A DNA stretch of 64,000 bases from Gracilaria gracilis (GCA_030374805.1 JARGSG010000225.1:868001-932000); one strand, 5' to 3'; shown: positions 45,487 through 57,642, counted from the first letter of the stretch. Program-made: numbers and translations. The notes: a model not told the origin generated them from the letters alone.

Positions 45487-45855
45487 GGCTTAGATACCGT
45501 GCGACTGATTCGTCTGAAGATGAATTGGGCTTCTGAAGCGTTGGTATAATTTGATGGTACCTTTAGAAACTTTGGATCGGTGTACCGTTGGCGCCACAAG
45601 GGGATGACGGCCGCCGCACGTCTTGCTATTGCAGTGTACTCTAATCTTTGTTTCTCACATTGTGGCAGGGTTGTCCTGGTGGTGAAGGCGGTTTAATGGC
45701 TTCCATTTGGCTTTGATTTACTGCTCAAAAATCTTTTCGCGCGCCTTTTCTTTTGGGTTTTTTGACGGGCTGTAAAAATCGCCAAGGATTTTACGGAAAC
45801 TGTGTTAAAATCTACGAATTATTGCCAGAGATATGTTTCCAGCAATATTCGCTTT
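45487..45855. other. No gene recognised
   Basis: Upstream of the minus-strand DUF6589-like gene and left flank of the copia insertion. It ends at the AGGTG target site. A T-rich block with TTTTTTGACGGGCTGTAAAAA at 45759-45778 has no identified partner. Confidence 0.3.
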
Positions 45856-45860
45856 AGGTG

Positions 45861-45965
45861 TGTTAGCACGCGTGTACAGATGTACAGCAGCAACAGTCAC
45901 ATAGTAAAGACCAATGCGACGGCGACGGAACAGACGAGTTCCGTCATCGGTTCCTGTTTGTCTCA
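45861..45965 (+). repeat. 5' LTR of the copia element
   Basis: 105 bp, from TGTTAGCACGCG to TGTCTCA, preceded by AGGTG. Matches 50763-50867. Confidence 0.9.
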
Positions 45966-45982
45966 GGTTATGGGCACCATCA
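45966..45982 (+). other. Primer binding site fitting a half initiator-tRNA
   Basis: The sequence right after the LTR is GGTTATGGGCACCATC. Its first ten bases are complementary to the anticodon arm (GCCCATAACC) of eukaryotic initiator tRNA-Met, not to a tRNA 3' end. Drosophila copia primes in this way from a cleaved half-tRNA. Confidence 0.7.
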
Positions 45983-46172
45983 GACCCACGGGCATACGAT
46001 CCAGACCCAGAAACACGATCCACGGTCAGAGCATTGCTCCCGTGACACCAAATTACTTTGATAGCCTCACGCCAAGGCAAAAACGAGCCCACTATCGATC
46101 CACACAAGAAGTATGGCTCGAGTTATATTAAAACGCCACTGAAAACACCACCGAGTCACGTAAAAACACAGA

Positions 46173-47612
46173 ATGGAAGACGCATCCCATGCCACAGCCG
46201 CAGCCACTTCACAATTTCCACGCTGGAGATTCCCCGAAGAGCTGCTTGACCTCACACCAGAAAACTACAAGCAGTGGCTCCAAAATCTGAAAGACATCCT
46301 AACGGAACATGAATATGAAAACCTTCTTGAGGAAGGTTTCACTCCGACCACGCCCGATGACAAGAAAGCAGTGGCCAGCCTACGTCGAATAATCACAAAA
46401 AACGTTACCAGCGCCACTGCTGACTTACTGGCCAACCCGGATATCTTCCAGGAAACACCAGCGAAGATCGCTCAAGCCATTACTGACACCGTAGAATCCC
46501 AGTCAATGAAGGACTACTTCAGCCTCACAACAAAGGCTATGAATTTGCGACGCACAGGCTCTATTGCCGACTACATCGCTCAACATATGAAAATCAGACG
46601 CAAGCAGATCATCGCTGGCACCCCGGGAACACAAGATGAACGTACCTAGATACACTATATCCTACAGGGACAAGTTCAGGATGAACGCTTTAGTGAGAAA
46701 GCGACCGCCATGGTAGTGGACTCACCACCGAAGACAATTGTAGAAGCACACCAACTTCTGGAGCAGTACGAATCGATATTGTCACAGCAAAACGCTACCA
46801 GGCCTAAACCGCCAACTACATTCTCGAACAAGCACACATATACTGGCGGAACACCTCGCTCCTATCGAGGCAGAGGAAGAGGACGGTACGGAGGGGCTAT
46901 TAGCAGAAACCTCAAAAACGCAATCGGTGATATCAACAGGAAGCTCGACGAACTGAAAGACACTAAGCCCCGTCGTGGAAGTCGTGGCCGAGTTGCTGCT
47001 AAATCCGCTACAACCAATATAGATGCTGTTCCAGAAGAACTTTTAAAAGTCTTACAGGGAATGGACACTAATCACGAGACTCCTCCCGACCGCGAGTGTA
47101 CGTATGCACTTGATTCTGGAGCCCACCCATCTATCATTTCCCACACCACTCCTGACCATAGTATTCTCAAAAATCCAATCACTACGACCACCGCCTCTCC
47201 ACAACCCCTACAGATAACGAAGAAGGGCACACTCACGATCATCACGAGTAAAAGGACACAGACGAGAATTCCAACTCTGATCAACAACGATTTACGAGGC
47301 AATCTTTTGTCCGTACACTTTATATCTGCTCGCTATGGACCCGTGATCTTCACACCAACGCATGCATACATCCTTAGCCGTACAGTACCAATTAAACTAC
47401 TTAAAATTGCTTCATGGCGAAATAACGCCTACGAGCTGGAGATTAAACCGCCGCAGTCCACCGCCAAGCTGATCTCAACGACATCCACGACACACCTCGC
47501 ACTTTGCGGTAAACCACGAACACACACAATACCCCCGCCCCTTCCGACGCAAAACAAACCAAAGGGGAAATCCAAAAAGCATGCGAGCAGCAATCAACGG
47601 CCAATTCTCTGA
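46173..47612 (+). pseudogene. Gag and protease of the copia element
   Basis: An ATG at 46173 (MEDASHATAAATSQ) starts a typical small copia gag (PENYKQWLQNLKDIL, LANPDIFQETPAKIAQAI). An in-frame TAG at 46647-46649 is followed in the same frame by VQDERFSEKATAMVVDSPP and an R/G-rich region (RGRGRGRYGGA). The protease active site follows: TYALDSGAHPSIIS (D-S-G, about 47105-47120) with a partner NDLRGNLLSVHFIS. There is no CCHC knuckle. The frame stops at 47612 (TGA) just before the integrase. Confidence 0.8.
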
Positions 47613-48690
47613 CCCAGACCCTTAGCATTCACCGCCATTCACCCCCACGACGAGCAACCAACGAGCAAACAAGATCATGACCTCCACAAGTGGCACTTAA
47701 TATTTAATCACGCCCCTGCACAACAACTCGCAAAAATGGCCTCCCAGGACATATTACACGACACATCGCTAATGAAGAAGGCCGACCGACGGCTGAGCTG
47801 CAGTGGATGTTTACAAGGGCGGGTCAAGAAACGAACACACCATAAACGCCAGCACACAACAGCAAAAGGACAGATTATTACTCCGGACGTCTGTGGCCCC
47901 ATGCCACGGATATCGCATCAAGGCAGTCATTACTTCACGACCTTCATTGAGTTACACAGCCGCTATCTCTATATTCCCTTCAGCCGCTCACGAAAACCCT
48001 ATAAGAAATTTTTGGAGAAAGAGGAGTGCAATTTGAGGGTGGGCGGCACTTGTGGAGGATACTTGGATGCCAAACGGACTTCATATTGAGTGCACGCAAT
48101 CTGCGTTTGCAGCTTAATTTCGTGGTGTCCAATTGGAGGACGCTTGCTAAGCGGATTGAACGCATATGGAGTGCAAAATATTGCACTCCTTCTGCGCCCA
48201 CATTGTTCGTAGTCTGCCCCCCGCGATGTCCAAGTGCACTCCACGCGCACTCACAATAATGAAATAAACTATTAAAAAAATTAATCTGCCCTGACAAGGG
48301 TGTCCATTTGGAGCGCGAACGGCGTATAGATCGAGTGCAGGTGGATGCTGAACTCTGCAAAAGATGCGCTCCACTTGCACTCACGAAAATGAAAAAATTT
48401 CTTGTAGGGAAAGAGCTGGCCCGCATTTACGCTTTTGTTTCCACTTCCTTTCACAACATAACGGGTAACTATCCGGCAATATTTACATCTGATAACGCAA
48501 AGGAATACCTTGGAAAAGATATAAAATCCCAGCTGCAACGACACGGCACACTCCATTAAACCTCTACACCTTACACACCGCAGCAGAACTCTATTGCAGA
48601 ACGAATCAATCAAAATCTGATGTCCACCACCCGAGCAAATCTCATCCATAGCAGAATGGGGGAAGAACACTGGGAACTGGGAAGACGCGG
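47613..48690 (+). pseudogene. Integrase of the copia element, split by a MITE
   Basis: After an in-frame TGA the same frame carries the GAG-pre-integrase zinc region (HKWHLIFNHAPAQQLAKM ... CSGCLQG). The core follows: the first aspartate in ITPDVCGPM, and SHYFTTFIELHSRYLYI up to the MITE at 47997. Beyond the MITE the core resumes with ELARIYAFVS, FTSDNAKEYLG (second D) and TPYTPQQNSIAERINQNL (E), with an in-frame TAA at 48557-48559 in between. Excision of the MITE with one AAA restores the frame across it. Confidence 0.8.
47997..48409. mobile_element. MITE copy 2, inserted in the copia integrase
   Basis: 413 bp, nearly identical to 18830-19248, with the same CCCTATAAGAAATTTTT end and CTTGTAGGG end. 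It is flanked by the 3-bp duplication AAA (47994-47996, 48410-48412). The main difference is a six-base deletion near 48177. The high identity of the copies implies recent activity. Confidence 0.85.
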
Positions 48691-50750
48691 TGCGCGACGT
48701 CACTTTCAAATACAATATCACTCCACATACCACAACTGGTAAGCAACCGCATGAAGCACTGTTCGGTAACGAGGCTATCCCAGAGCACATATTCGCATTT
48801 GGCCAACTTGGTTACGCGCTCCTCCATGTCGACAAAAATCAGCAAACGAAGCTGGACAGTCGCAGCATTCCAGTCCGCTATCTATACGGCATAACCCCAC
48901 ACAACATCATGACCATGAGGATCGGAGATGGCAAAAACATACAGATACCAGCAATTAACTTTCATCCTTACAACAGAAGTCATGACCCAGTAGCGACTCA
49001 ATCCGCAGCGTTCAAATCATATACGCCCCGCAAAACCCCCACACACATAACCCCGCACACCCCACCACCTAGCAGTAGGAAAAAGGCACAGAAATATCCA
49101 GACGCAGTTCAATGGGCCAAGGCACAAAAAGCAGAACTTGAGAAGCTAGACAACCTGAAAGCCATTAAATGGTTACCCGGGGAGTCCCTTCCGAAACGAT
49201 CAATCCCACTCACCATGACATACAGATACAAACGGAACAGCGAAGGAAAGGTTATTGGACACAAAGCGCGTTGCTCAGTGCGAGGTGACAGAATGATTCC
49301 CTATGACGACTACGACCCAACACAAACTGCTGCTCATCTTTCGCAGAAGTCTACAGTTCGACTCCTCTTTGCTCTCACAGCGCAATACAACTTAACGCTC
49401 GAACACTTCGATATAACGTCAGCCTTTACCCACGAACAATTCCAACACCATAATCCTGTATATGTTAAGCAACATCCCCAATTTGACGGATCCCATAAGC
49501 ACCATACAACAGGAGGCCAACTCATGTTGAACCTCTATGGAACCCTTGAAGCAGGCCATACATTCCTTGCAGAAGCATGGAAGTACCTCAAGGCAATCGG
49601 ATTTGCAAATTCGGAAGATGACCCGGCACTGTTCTGCAAACGAGAAAATGAAGAACACACAATAATATGCCGGAACATCGACGATTTTCTCGTTGTATCC
49701 AACCACAAACGTTACGTTGACAAATTGTTCAATCTACTCAGACAAAAGTATGACATAAAGAGACTGAGCACACCAAAACAGTACCTCGGTTGGCAGGTCT
49801 CGCAACACAACAATGGCGCAGTATCTCTATCACAACCCAACACAATCGACCAAATTCTTGAACCGGTAGGGCTGCAAAAGGCAAATGGCAAGAAGCATCC
49901 ATCCACGTCTGGCCTCGGATACCATCCTCCGAACGACAGTGACACCATCTCCACGAAACCATAAAACCTCTACTGTCAGGTCGTCGGCTGCCTTCGATGG
50001 CTTGCTGATTGCACCAGACCTGACATTGCATATGTCACCTCCAAATTAGCACTCCCTCTCACACAGCCTACAGAGAGACACTGGAAGCCCCTCAAATCGA
50101 CAGCACGATACCTGAAAGAAACCAAAAATCATGCGCTGTGCTATCCACTATGCACCACCAACGATCCAGATGCGTCGGAACCCCTCATAACCTACTCAGA
50201 TGCCGACTTCGCCTGCGAAACGGCCACGCGGAGATCTACATCTGGCGCCGTACACTACGCACACAACAACTTAATCGATTGGTCCTCCAAGAAGCAAACT
50301 GTTCCTGCCCTTTCCACATGTGAAGCCGAATAAATAGCCGCAACATCGGCTGCTAGAGACACTATAATGTTCCGCCGCATCCTACAATTCCTGGGCTATG
50401 CCTTACGAAAACCGACGCCGCTCTACATGGACAATCAGGCCGCCATCGGAGCTGCGTTACAAAGCGGATCAACCAAGCGCCGCAAATATATCGATCTTCG
50501 ACACCACTTTCCCGGACATCACATTAAGGAGCGGAATCTCACAATGCGGCACGCTCCCACTCGCAATATGAAAGCGGACATTATGACGAAAACACAGCGG
50601 CTGGCTGCCTTCATTCAGAACGTGACGCGGCTACAGCTCCAGACTCAGTCTCTGGAAACAGCAATTGGCGTCAGGACGCCTGTTAGCACGCAAAGAATGC
50701 AGATAGAAGACGACAACAGCTCATCCACGGCCGATGAAAAGCAAGGTTAG
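48690..50750 (+). pseudogene. Reverse transcriptase and RNase H of the copia element
   Basis: The frame 48690-49964 has copia RT landmarks: KARCSVRGDRMIPYDDYDPT, LEHFDITSAFTHEQF, NLYGTLEAGHTFLAEAWK (usually YGLKQA), and NIDDFLVVSN as the catalytic box (usually YVDD). An in-frame TAA (49962-49964) is followed by the connection (CLRWLADCTRPDIAYVTSKL) and RNase H (YSDADFACE; STCEAE with a TAA immediately after; LYMDNQAAIGAA; RHHFPGHHIKERN; NMKADIMTK), ending near 50750. There are two stops but hardly any frameshifts. Confidence 0.85.
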
Positions 50751-50762
50751 CACAGTTAGCAC

Positions 50763-50867
50763 GGTTAGCACGCGTGTACAGATGTACAGCAGCAACAGTC
50801 ACATAGTAAAGACCGATGGGACGGCGACGGAACAGACGAGGTCCGTCATCGGTTCCTGCTTGTCTCA
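50763..50867 (+). repeat. 3' LTR of the copia element
   Basis: 105 bp, matching the 5' LTR with about five substitutions. It is preceded by two extra GTTAGCAC units (50744-50760 region) that triplicate the LTR start. The AGGTG target copy follows at 50868. Confidence 0.88.
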
Positions 50868-50872
50868 AGGTG

Positions 50873-51377
50873 GAACGCAATGAGCGTAATTAATAGGAAA
50901 CTTTGCAGAGAAGAATCCATAACAAAAGGCACTATCTACGCGTATCAATTCCGCTTTGGCTCATATAGAATGTGATCAAGCTCAATTAGTACGGCTTCAG
51001 GGCATTAATTCGAAACACCTTGCCACTGAGCTGGCTGAAAGGGTTAAAACGCGTTTGGAAATGACATGGAGACGAGCAATAATTGAGGCAGCCCTGTGGA
51101 TTCCTGGTCAGAAAAATGAGACTGCGCAAGATCTGTCCAGGTGTGTGTCTCGTCGGGGCTTTTTTGTTTCATATCTCCGCCGTGCTAGATGGAAATGAGT
51201 ACTTATTGAACTTTTTGGATTACTTGAATGAAAAAAGATATTATTATTTGAAAATACGTTTTAGGGGCGTCATCAGAGAGGTTCTGGAGCTGGACGATTC
51301 TGTAAATTGCAGAAGCGAATGATTTGGGGGTGCGTTTTGGTTTGTTCCACACGGAAATGGCGAACGCTTTAACTGAA
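50873..51377 (+). pseudogene. hAT transposase fragment (copy 1, left part)
   Basis: The frame at 50956-51198 (NSKHLATELAERVKTRLEM ... ALWIPGQ) aligns with 56240-56370 of hAT copy 2 (ARTLAVNLADRIKARLGLLW), the region before the C-terminal dimerisation domain. It ends with the in-frame NALTE at the LINE target site and resumes at 53003. The left end is unknown because the copia element lies there. Confidence 0.6.
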
Positions 51378-53002
51378 AAAAGCCCACGATCTCATATCAT
51401 ACATTGTCAGGGAAGGAATAAAGTACGGAATCCGCCCAAATCTGCAAAAAACCTTTGCATGGTGGTGGACCAGCCCGTCTATCCCAGCCTTTCCGGCGAA
51501 GATCTCAACGGAAGCGGCGATGGTTGCAGTTGGATCACCAATTGGTCACAGCAACGCCTGCAAGGCCATACTCCGAAAAAGTCGTACCACGACAGAGGAA
51601 TTGTTTGCAGCGCTTCAGTCATTAAACGACCTTCAGATGGCTTACCTTCTCCTCCGGTTCTGCGCAGGACCATGCAATATGGCGCATATTACGCGAACTA
51701 CTCCGCCGCATATTACCAAAGCTGAAGTCGACACGTTTGACGAAAGGTTGCGAGGAGCATTCAACAATTTGCATCACAATACCTCCACACCTGGGTGGAA
51801 TCGAGCTTGCTTGCCGCTAATGCATGGCGGCTGGGGTCTGTCCAAAGCCCTGTGGTCTGCGAATCCCGGATACATTAGCTCTCAGTTGACTTCTTGGGCG
51901 CTTATTACTGGTACTGTTCAGAATGCATTTGACTGGTTTTCAATTCAGTCTACGCATAAGCAAGCTCTCGCTCATATTGATGAATTCCGACTCCGTTACT
52001 CTCTCTCTCAGGAATTTATCACCGAACAGCTGCTTGCAAAAGCAGAATCCATGGGATTCATTTCCCACTTGCAGCATGACTACAGTGAGGCGGTTACGAA
52101 TCGTATCGACGGAAACTTGAACCCGCCGTTCGCTACCACCTCGGCTAGCAACCGCGGTGTGTGGGACCGTATAAAATCGTGCGGTTCTCATGAAGCGTCT
52201 TTACTGTTTTCAGCCTTCATACAATCGCGGTCAAACCCTACCAGTGAGCCTTCTGTCTAAACTACAATGCTTGATGTCCGGATTGGTGAACCTATATATG
52301 CCGGGCATGGTCCATGTCCAGCCTGTGCATCTTCAGCAATCCAAAGCGTTTTCCATCTGGATAACACAGGCTTACACGCCATGGTGTGCCCTGTAGGAGT
52401 CGGTGCCACGCGTCGCCATAATCGGCTTCGAGATACTCTTTCTACGCTGTTGAGGAGGCCACCGTTGTGCCTCATGGTAAAGCGTGAGCTACCGTTTCCT
52501 TCAGAATCAAATCTGCAGCCGCACCAACAAAAGCGTTTAGATATTCTGATAGATGATGCACGATTTGCTTCCAAGCCGGTCAGAATTGATGTGACCGTCG
52601 TGAGTCTCCACACAAGACAGTATCTTGCTTGGGCCTCCAAGAAAGCGGTTGGAGTGGCAACAAAAGCTGAACAGCTCAAGGACACAAAGTACAAGGATTT
52701 TTCCTGCTTGAACAACTACGAATTCACGGCAGTTGGATTGGATGTGTACGGAGGCATGGGTGAGGCTGCAAAGGCTTTTCTTCGACGAGTGGCTCAAAAG
52801 GTCAGCGCATTGCGTGGAACGGCTCCAAGCGCAGAATACCTCCACCTTTGCTTGGCTCTTGAGCACGTTGTTCTTCAGTACACTTCGGCGGCCATTAATC
52901 ACCGCAGATTAGCACCAGCCCTGCTAGAGTCAAACGCTCTGCACACTGCTTTGTAGCTGTAGGGCCCTTTGCAACAAAAAATAAATTGCTTTCGTTCGTT
53001 CG
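51378..53002 (+). pseudogene. 5'-truncated LINE: RT C-terminal end with endonuclease-like domain
   Basis: Bounded by a 10-bp target duplication TTTAACTGAA (51368-51377, 53003-53012), with a 3' tail of TTCG repeats (52991-53002). The coding part starts inside the RT thumb (YIVREGIKYGIRPNLQKTF) and runs through 51520-52260 (LPLMHGGWGLSKALWSANP). After an in-frame TAA (52258-52260) come a zinc knuckle-like CPACAS...H...C and a C-terminal block KRELPFPSES ... QKRLDILIDD ... VRIDVTVVSLHTRQYL. That block resembles PD-(D/E)xK-type endonuclease domains at the C-terminus of some LINEs; a catalytic lysine is not evident. The truncated 5' end is the normal outcome of target-primed transposition. Confidence 0.75.
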
Positions 53003-53300
53003 TTTAACTGAACATAGAAGCAAGGAGCCCGGTGCTGCGTTACCCTACTGGCGAAATATGAACTCTGCAAAAGTTATGATTAGTCCAGTTCCGTTCAACA
53101 TTGTTATTCGTGCGGCTTTTTCCCCTCAATATTACTTTGCGTTTGCTGAGCGTCTCTTCACTGACTCGGGGAGTTCAGAAGGCAATCATAGTTAATTTTT
53201 ATTGTCTAGCACACTGGAAATGAAAGAAATGATGTGTTTATACGTCACAAACGAGTTGAGAAGCTTATAACGTCCTCAAAATGGACTTTTACATCTCGAT
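53003..53300 (+). pseudogene. hAT transposase fragment (copy 1, right part)
   Basis: Continues in frame from 51377 across the LINE (NALTE-HRSKEPGAALPYW). It carries the hAT dimerisation motif (RAAFSPQYYFAFAERLFTDSG), then a TAA after SSEGNHS and SSTLEMKEMMCLYVTNEL. The same motif in copy 2 reads AERLFSDLG. The element is old and inactive. Confidence 0.75.
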
Positions 53301-53826
53301 ACGGCTTTGTTTCGTCGTCTGGTTCAGCTTGTGGCCCATGAGGTTCCTAATGTCTAATATGTGGTTTCTATGTGATTAGTTTGACTGACTGGAGGGTAAA
53401 AGTGCGTGGCTACTGACTCGTCAAGGTTGACTACTTTGTAGTCATAAACATGACCCTGTTGCAAAGACTCTTGGAAAAAGAGAGGCAGAGAGACCATCAA
53501 GCTGCGTCGTTTGTCCCAGGCCCGTATCGGTGACTGACGGACTACAGCTTTTTTTATCGTGATTATGACTGACTGACTTCGCTTTTTTATCGATAGTCAC
53601 CAAAAGTAGTCGACACCGTCTCTGATGGCATTTCATAGACATGTACACGTAGTGTGGCTTTTACGCGCCGTTAGATGATCTTTTGACGTTCTCAACGAGT
53701 TAGACATCGCCGTCCGCCTCACAGAACAGAGCTCCACCTTCCCTGTCGCACTTTGTCCGCCAGCATTTCGTCAAACTGATCGTAACCCATATCCTTTTCA
53801 TCTGTCAGTATATAATTCAGGCCAAC
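53301..53826. other. No gene; 5' region of hAT copy 2
   Basis: Non-coding with short repeats of GACTGAC/GACTAC and two copies of a TTTTTTATCG motif (about 53550 and 53583). The terminal inverted repeats of either hAT copy could not be fixed by eye. Confidence 0.35.
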
Positions 53827-56800
53827 ATGACGACACAGAATCGTTTGTCTCCGACCAGTGGTGCACCTGTGCAAAGCCGAGGCGCAGCCAATGTCGTTGC
53901 TCAGCAAGGAACATCTTCCAATCTCAAGCGCAACGCAAAGATGCTCGTGGCGAAACCGAAACAACAACAAATGCGTCGCAGAGGTGGACATAAAAACAAA
54001 ACCAGTCCGTTTAAGTCATCTTTGTGGAGTACTCACGCTGCATGCATTTCCAAAGCAGGATCAAAGGTCACGTTTCAATGCTTAATCTGTGGCTTTCAAC
54101 GAGCGATAAACCAGAACGGGTCCACGTCAAATATTATTAAGCGCTACCGTATAAGGCATACTAATCTTCACAACAATTTGCAGAGAATGAATTTTTCGCT
54201 GTCGCCAGCCAAGGAAATTCAGAGTACAATCCTGCGGGAGAAGAAACGATACGAAAAACAGCAAGCTACGCGTTCTGTGTCTAGCTTCTTCAAGAAATCT
54301 AATACGAATCCTAATTCTACAAGCGAGCTTGGCAACTGCCGAATTCGTTTTGTAGACCCGAAACTGTTGCAGACAGTCGGCACTGTGCTTTTTGCTTGTG
54401 CAAGTGAGTCATCAATTTCCAAGCTGGGATCGCCCATGCTTCAAGGCCTCATTGATATTTGTGGTGGACGTCTGCATTTTTGCAGCAAGACACCTCTGGA
54501 AGCTCATCTATTAGTAACATTCAAGGCTGTTTGCTCCATTCTAAAAGTATCTGTCAAAGAAGTTATGACGGGGTGCATTGCTGTGGACGGGTGGAGCGCG
54601 GCGTTAGGCGCTCCCATAATTGGGATGACATGGCACTACATTGACAAGTATTGGGTTATGCGATGTTTGCCAGTATCTACATTGAATATAGGGTGCTTTT
54701 CTAAGAACGGGGAACAGCTACGTACTATTATGGAAGAGGTTCTAGACCAAAGCCCAATCGTAGGAAGTGATGATATTCATGTATTCTCAGCTACCAGCGA
54801 CAACGAGGCAGCGACCGCACTCGCAGTGGATTTGATGACGAATTATGTTGGGTCAGTCAGGTGTGTAGTTCATACACTTGCACTCGTAGTAAAAGATGTG
54901 TTCATGGGCGGAACAGCGTGGCAAAAGATGATAGATCATGTTGATAGCGTGACGACTTACTTCAACCAACACCCCAAGGCATCTCAGTTACTCATTCAGA
55001 AGCAATTGGATGAAGGAATCACTTGCGACCACATTCAAAAATTGAAGCGGGACATCCCTACACGATGGCACTCTAAAATTGGGGCTATGCTGACTTACTT
55101 CACGAGAATGAACAATGTTCTCTCTGTTTCTTCGGAGCTTAACATTGGAAGAGAGGTACTTCCGCATTTAACTACTGAGCAATAGAATACGCTTGCGGAA
55201 TATACAATTGTACTGGGCGAGGTGAGGCGTGTAGCCCGACAGCTAGAAGCGGATGAAAAGGTTACGCTTTCACGAACGCCATGGCTGTTAAGAGAATTGT
55301 TTGAGACTCTTAATATTATGGCCGGTAGAATGACAATCTTTGAGCATCAGGAGAAGGGGCCCTTCCTGGATCTTGATTTCGATAATAATGCCGATCTTTC
55401 TTCAAATTGTGCCCTTACAGTTCGTGTTAGTTCTGCATTAGCGGACCATGTAGTGCAACGCCCTCTGATGGAGGTTTCTGACTACTTAGTCATATTCCGA
55501 CCTGTCGGGCGGGTGCTCCAAATGGGAGTATATGAATAGTAACAACCACTGTAGTGGAAAGGACAAGTGGGACACGGTTGAGCCAGGAGGTTGGCCACGT
55601 ACACGTGGGAGGGGCGCCACGGCGCGTGGGTGATTACCACTGGGCGTGGGCCTAATTTAGTTATTTATTTACTTAGTGTTGGTGCGAGCTCACTACTTAG
55701 CCCGGCGGCGACCTTGCCACCGTGCACAGTAAAGTTTCTACAACCAGGGTTGGCTATATACTTCTTCGCCTTCGGTGGTCATCGACTCCTTCCAGGAGAG
55801 AGACTCCGTTGCCTACGGGTAGTGTAACCTCCTTGCGTCACCAAACAGGACCCATTTGTGGGAGTGTTTCCGCTTGTGTCGCGTTCGACCTTGTACGGGG
55901 ATAACCCCGGTATTTACCGTAGTGTTTTTTTTCTTTTCTCCTTTCCATTCTTTCCATCCTTCGCTCTCGCGGATTATTTTTCTATTTTCCCAATGCCGTG
56001 GACTCGTGCCTTTCTCTAGGGCCCGTTCACCCACACACGTGTTGTCAACACCGACCCTTGCTCAACTCTCTACGCCCGTCGTGAAAGCTTGGCCTCGGCT
56101 TACACCCGACTTCGTCGTGCCTTGCCAGAGAGGCTCTGTTTGCTGACTACACTCTTATGAAGAAAGATCGCGGACGTTTTCGTGGTGTTCTTCCGCCTCT
56201 GGTGTTGCATTGCAGACAGGAAAAGGGACGAAGCACGGAAGACCAAACTAATTCACTATCAGGCAAGGACATTGGCCGTCAACTTAGCAGATAGAATAAA
56301 AGCACGATTAGGTCTACTCTGGAAACCTGTTGATGATTATGCAGCTTCGTGGTGCCCGTCTAGTGGCCAAGACAATGGAGAGAGTATAAAAGACGAGTAT
56401 GCCTATACTCTACCACCGGCTATAAGAAACTGTAAAAGGGTGCTGCTTTTTCATATTGCCGCCCTTCTGGGCGTCAACGAATGTAGATTTGACTTTTAGA
56501 TGGCGATAAAGGCGATAAAGAAGCATACAGAACAATTATTGGCAGCGCGGTTGTGCGGGAAGCGATAGAAGTGAATAAATTAAATCTTTAGTGAACCATG
56601 GAGAGGAATTGAAAGTTGTTCTTAGTTTTTTTTACAAGTAACTAGACACAACGATGCAGAGCAATGGAAGACTACAGCCCGGCATAGCGTTAAAGTTCTG
56701 GAAATGTGCGAACGAGCGTGCGGGTCTTATCAGCCGTGTGCCGTTTAACAGAATTGCACGAGCAGCACTATCTGCACAGGCTTCATCTGCACCAGCAGAA

Positions 56801-57025
56801 CGTCTCTTCAGTGACCTTGGAAGCACTGAAGGGCGGCATAGGCAGTCGCTGCTGTCTGGAACGTTGGAAATGACAGAGATTATAAGAGCCTTTGTGATAT
56901 CTGAAATAGAAACATTTCAGCCTTTTCAGAACAGCTTATTGCATCCCCGTGCTTTGGTTTTTCGTAGAAAGGTGTTAAAGGTTGCCCGAAAGATGCTAGA
57001 GAACTCTCAGCTGCCTACGGAATAA
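53827..57025 (+). pseudogene. hAT transposase (copy 2), interrupted
   Basis: An ATG at 53827 (MTTQNRLSPTSGAP) starts a 452-codon frame with a BED-type finger (FQCLICGF, C85 and C88, then IIKRYRIRH). The catalytic-core strand follows (IAVDGWSAALGAPIIGMTWH, D254), then SATSDNEAATALAVD (D325) and VRCVVHTLALVVKDVF (C346, H349). An in-frame TAG at 55183-55185 interrupts it; the same frame continues to 55539. A non-coding block follows (about 55540-56155), then the pre-dimerisation part (56161-56499) and the dimerisation domain at 56654-57025 (ALSAQASSAPAERLFSDLG). A DDE-type cut-and-paste transposase, now dead. Confidence 0.8.
55550..56151. mobile_element. Possible solo LTR inside hAT copy 2
   Basis: A non-coding block interrupts the hAT frame. 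It can be read as starting TGTAGTGG and ending GACTACA, with a TTATTTATTTA-like motif at 55660 and a pyrimidine tract at about 55925-55960. No 5-bp duplication fits these exact ends; TATGA occurs nearby on both sides (55531, 56156). No second copy is present in the window. Confidence 0.3.
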
Positions 57026-57642
57026 AGTATCCCCGGAACATACGACATATGTCTTGTGACTATATCTCGACTACTTTTTTCTTGACTACTGGCAAAACTG
57101 CGTGACTTTATGACTCCGAACTACAAGAACATGGTAGTCACAAATACGCCCCTGGTTTGTCCTGCCAAGAATCGACGCTTTCATACCGCCGCCGGCGGTG
57201 CGCGATCACCAGTGCAATTGCTTCAATTGCTTATAAGCGGGGAGTTGTTCGCACTGGCTTTTGTAGTCTGCGCAACTCTTATCTACTATTTATGCTCAGT
57301 GCGCTTCATGCATATAAGGCGTCTACATCACACATAAATTTCTCTAGTTGTAGTATGATTAAACTTTAACCGTCAGCAGTTAAAAGACGCCAGCCGCTAG
57401 GAAAGAAAGCGCCGCATGGCCTCTCATGAGGGAGCCAGACAGAAAATAGACAGGCGTCTTCTCTCTCAGCTTGCAAGAAACACAAAGCATCTACACCCCG
57501 AATTCAAGCACCCATAACTTCTAATGCGTCCACCTTAAGGGAAGGGAAGGGTTCTCACTGTGATCTTTTGCAGCATGGCGTTGAGATTGTCGGTGTGATG
57601 TCATGTTGGACGTTCTGAGATGTGAAGGTGAGTTTTTTGGTC
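57026..57642. other. No gene recognised
   Basis: 3' flank of hAT copy 2 and left flank of the Mutator-like element. No coding sequence or structured repeat is supported, apart from short frames without homology. Confidence 0.35.

Larger units (their letters stand above)
45861..50867 (+). mobile_element. Ty1/copia retrotransposon with very short LTRs
   Basis: LTRs of only 105 bp (45861-45965 and 50763-50867) differ at about five positions. The target duplication AGGTG (45856-45860, 50868-50872) is perfect. The gene order gag, protease, integrase, RT, RNase H is that of Ty1/copia. Short LTRs and the half-tRNA primer site resemble GalEa-type copia elements, described from crustaceans and red algae; this lineage call is inference. 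Several in-frame stops and one MITE insertion leave it inactive. Confidence 0.92.
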
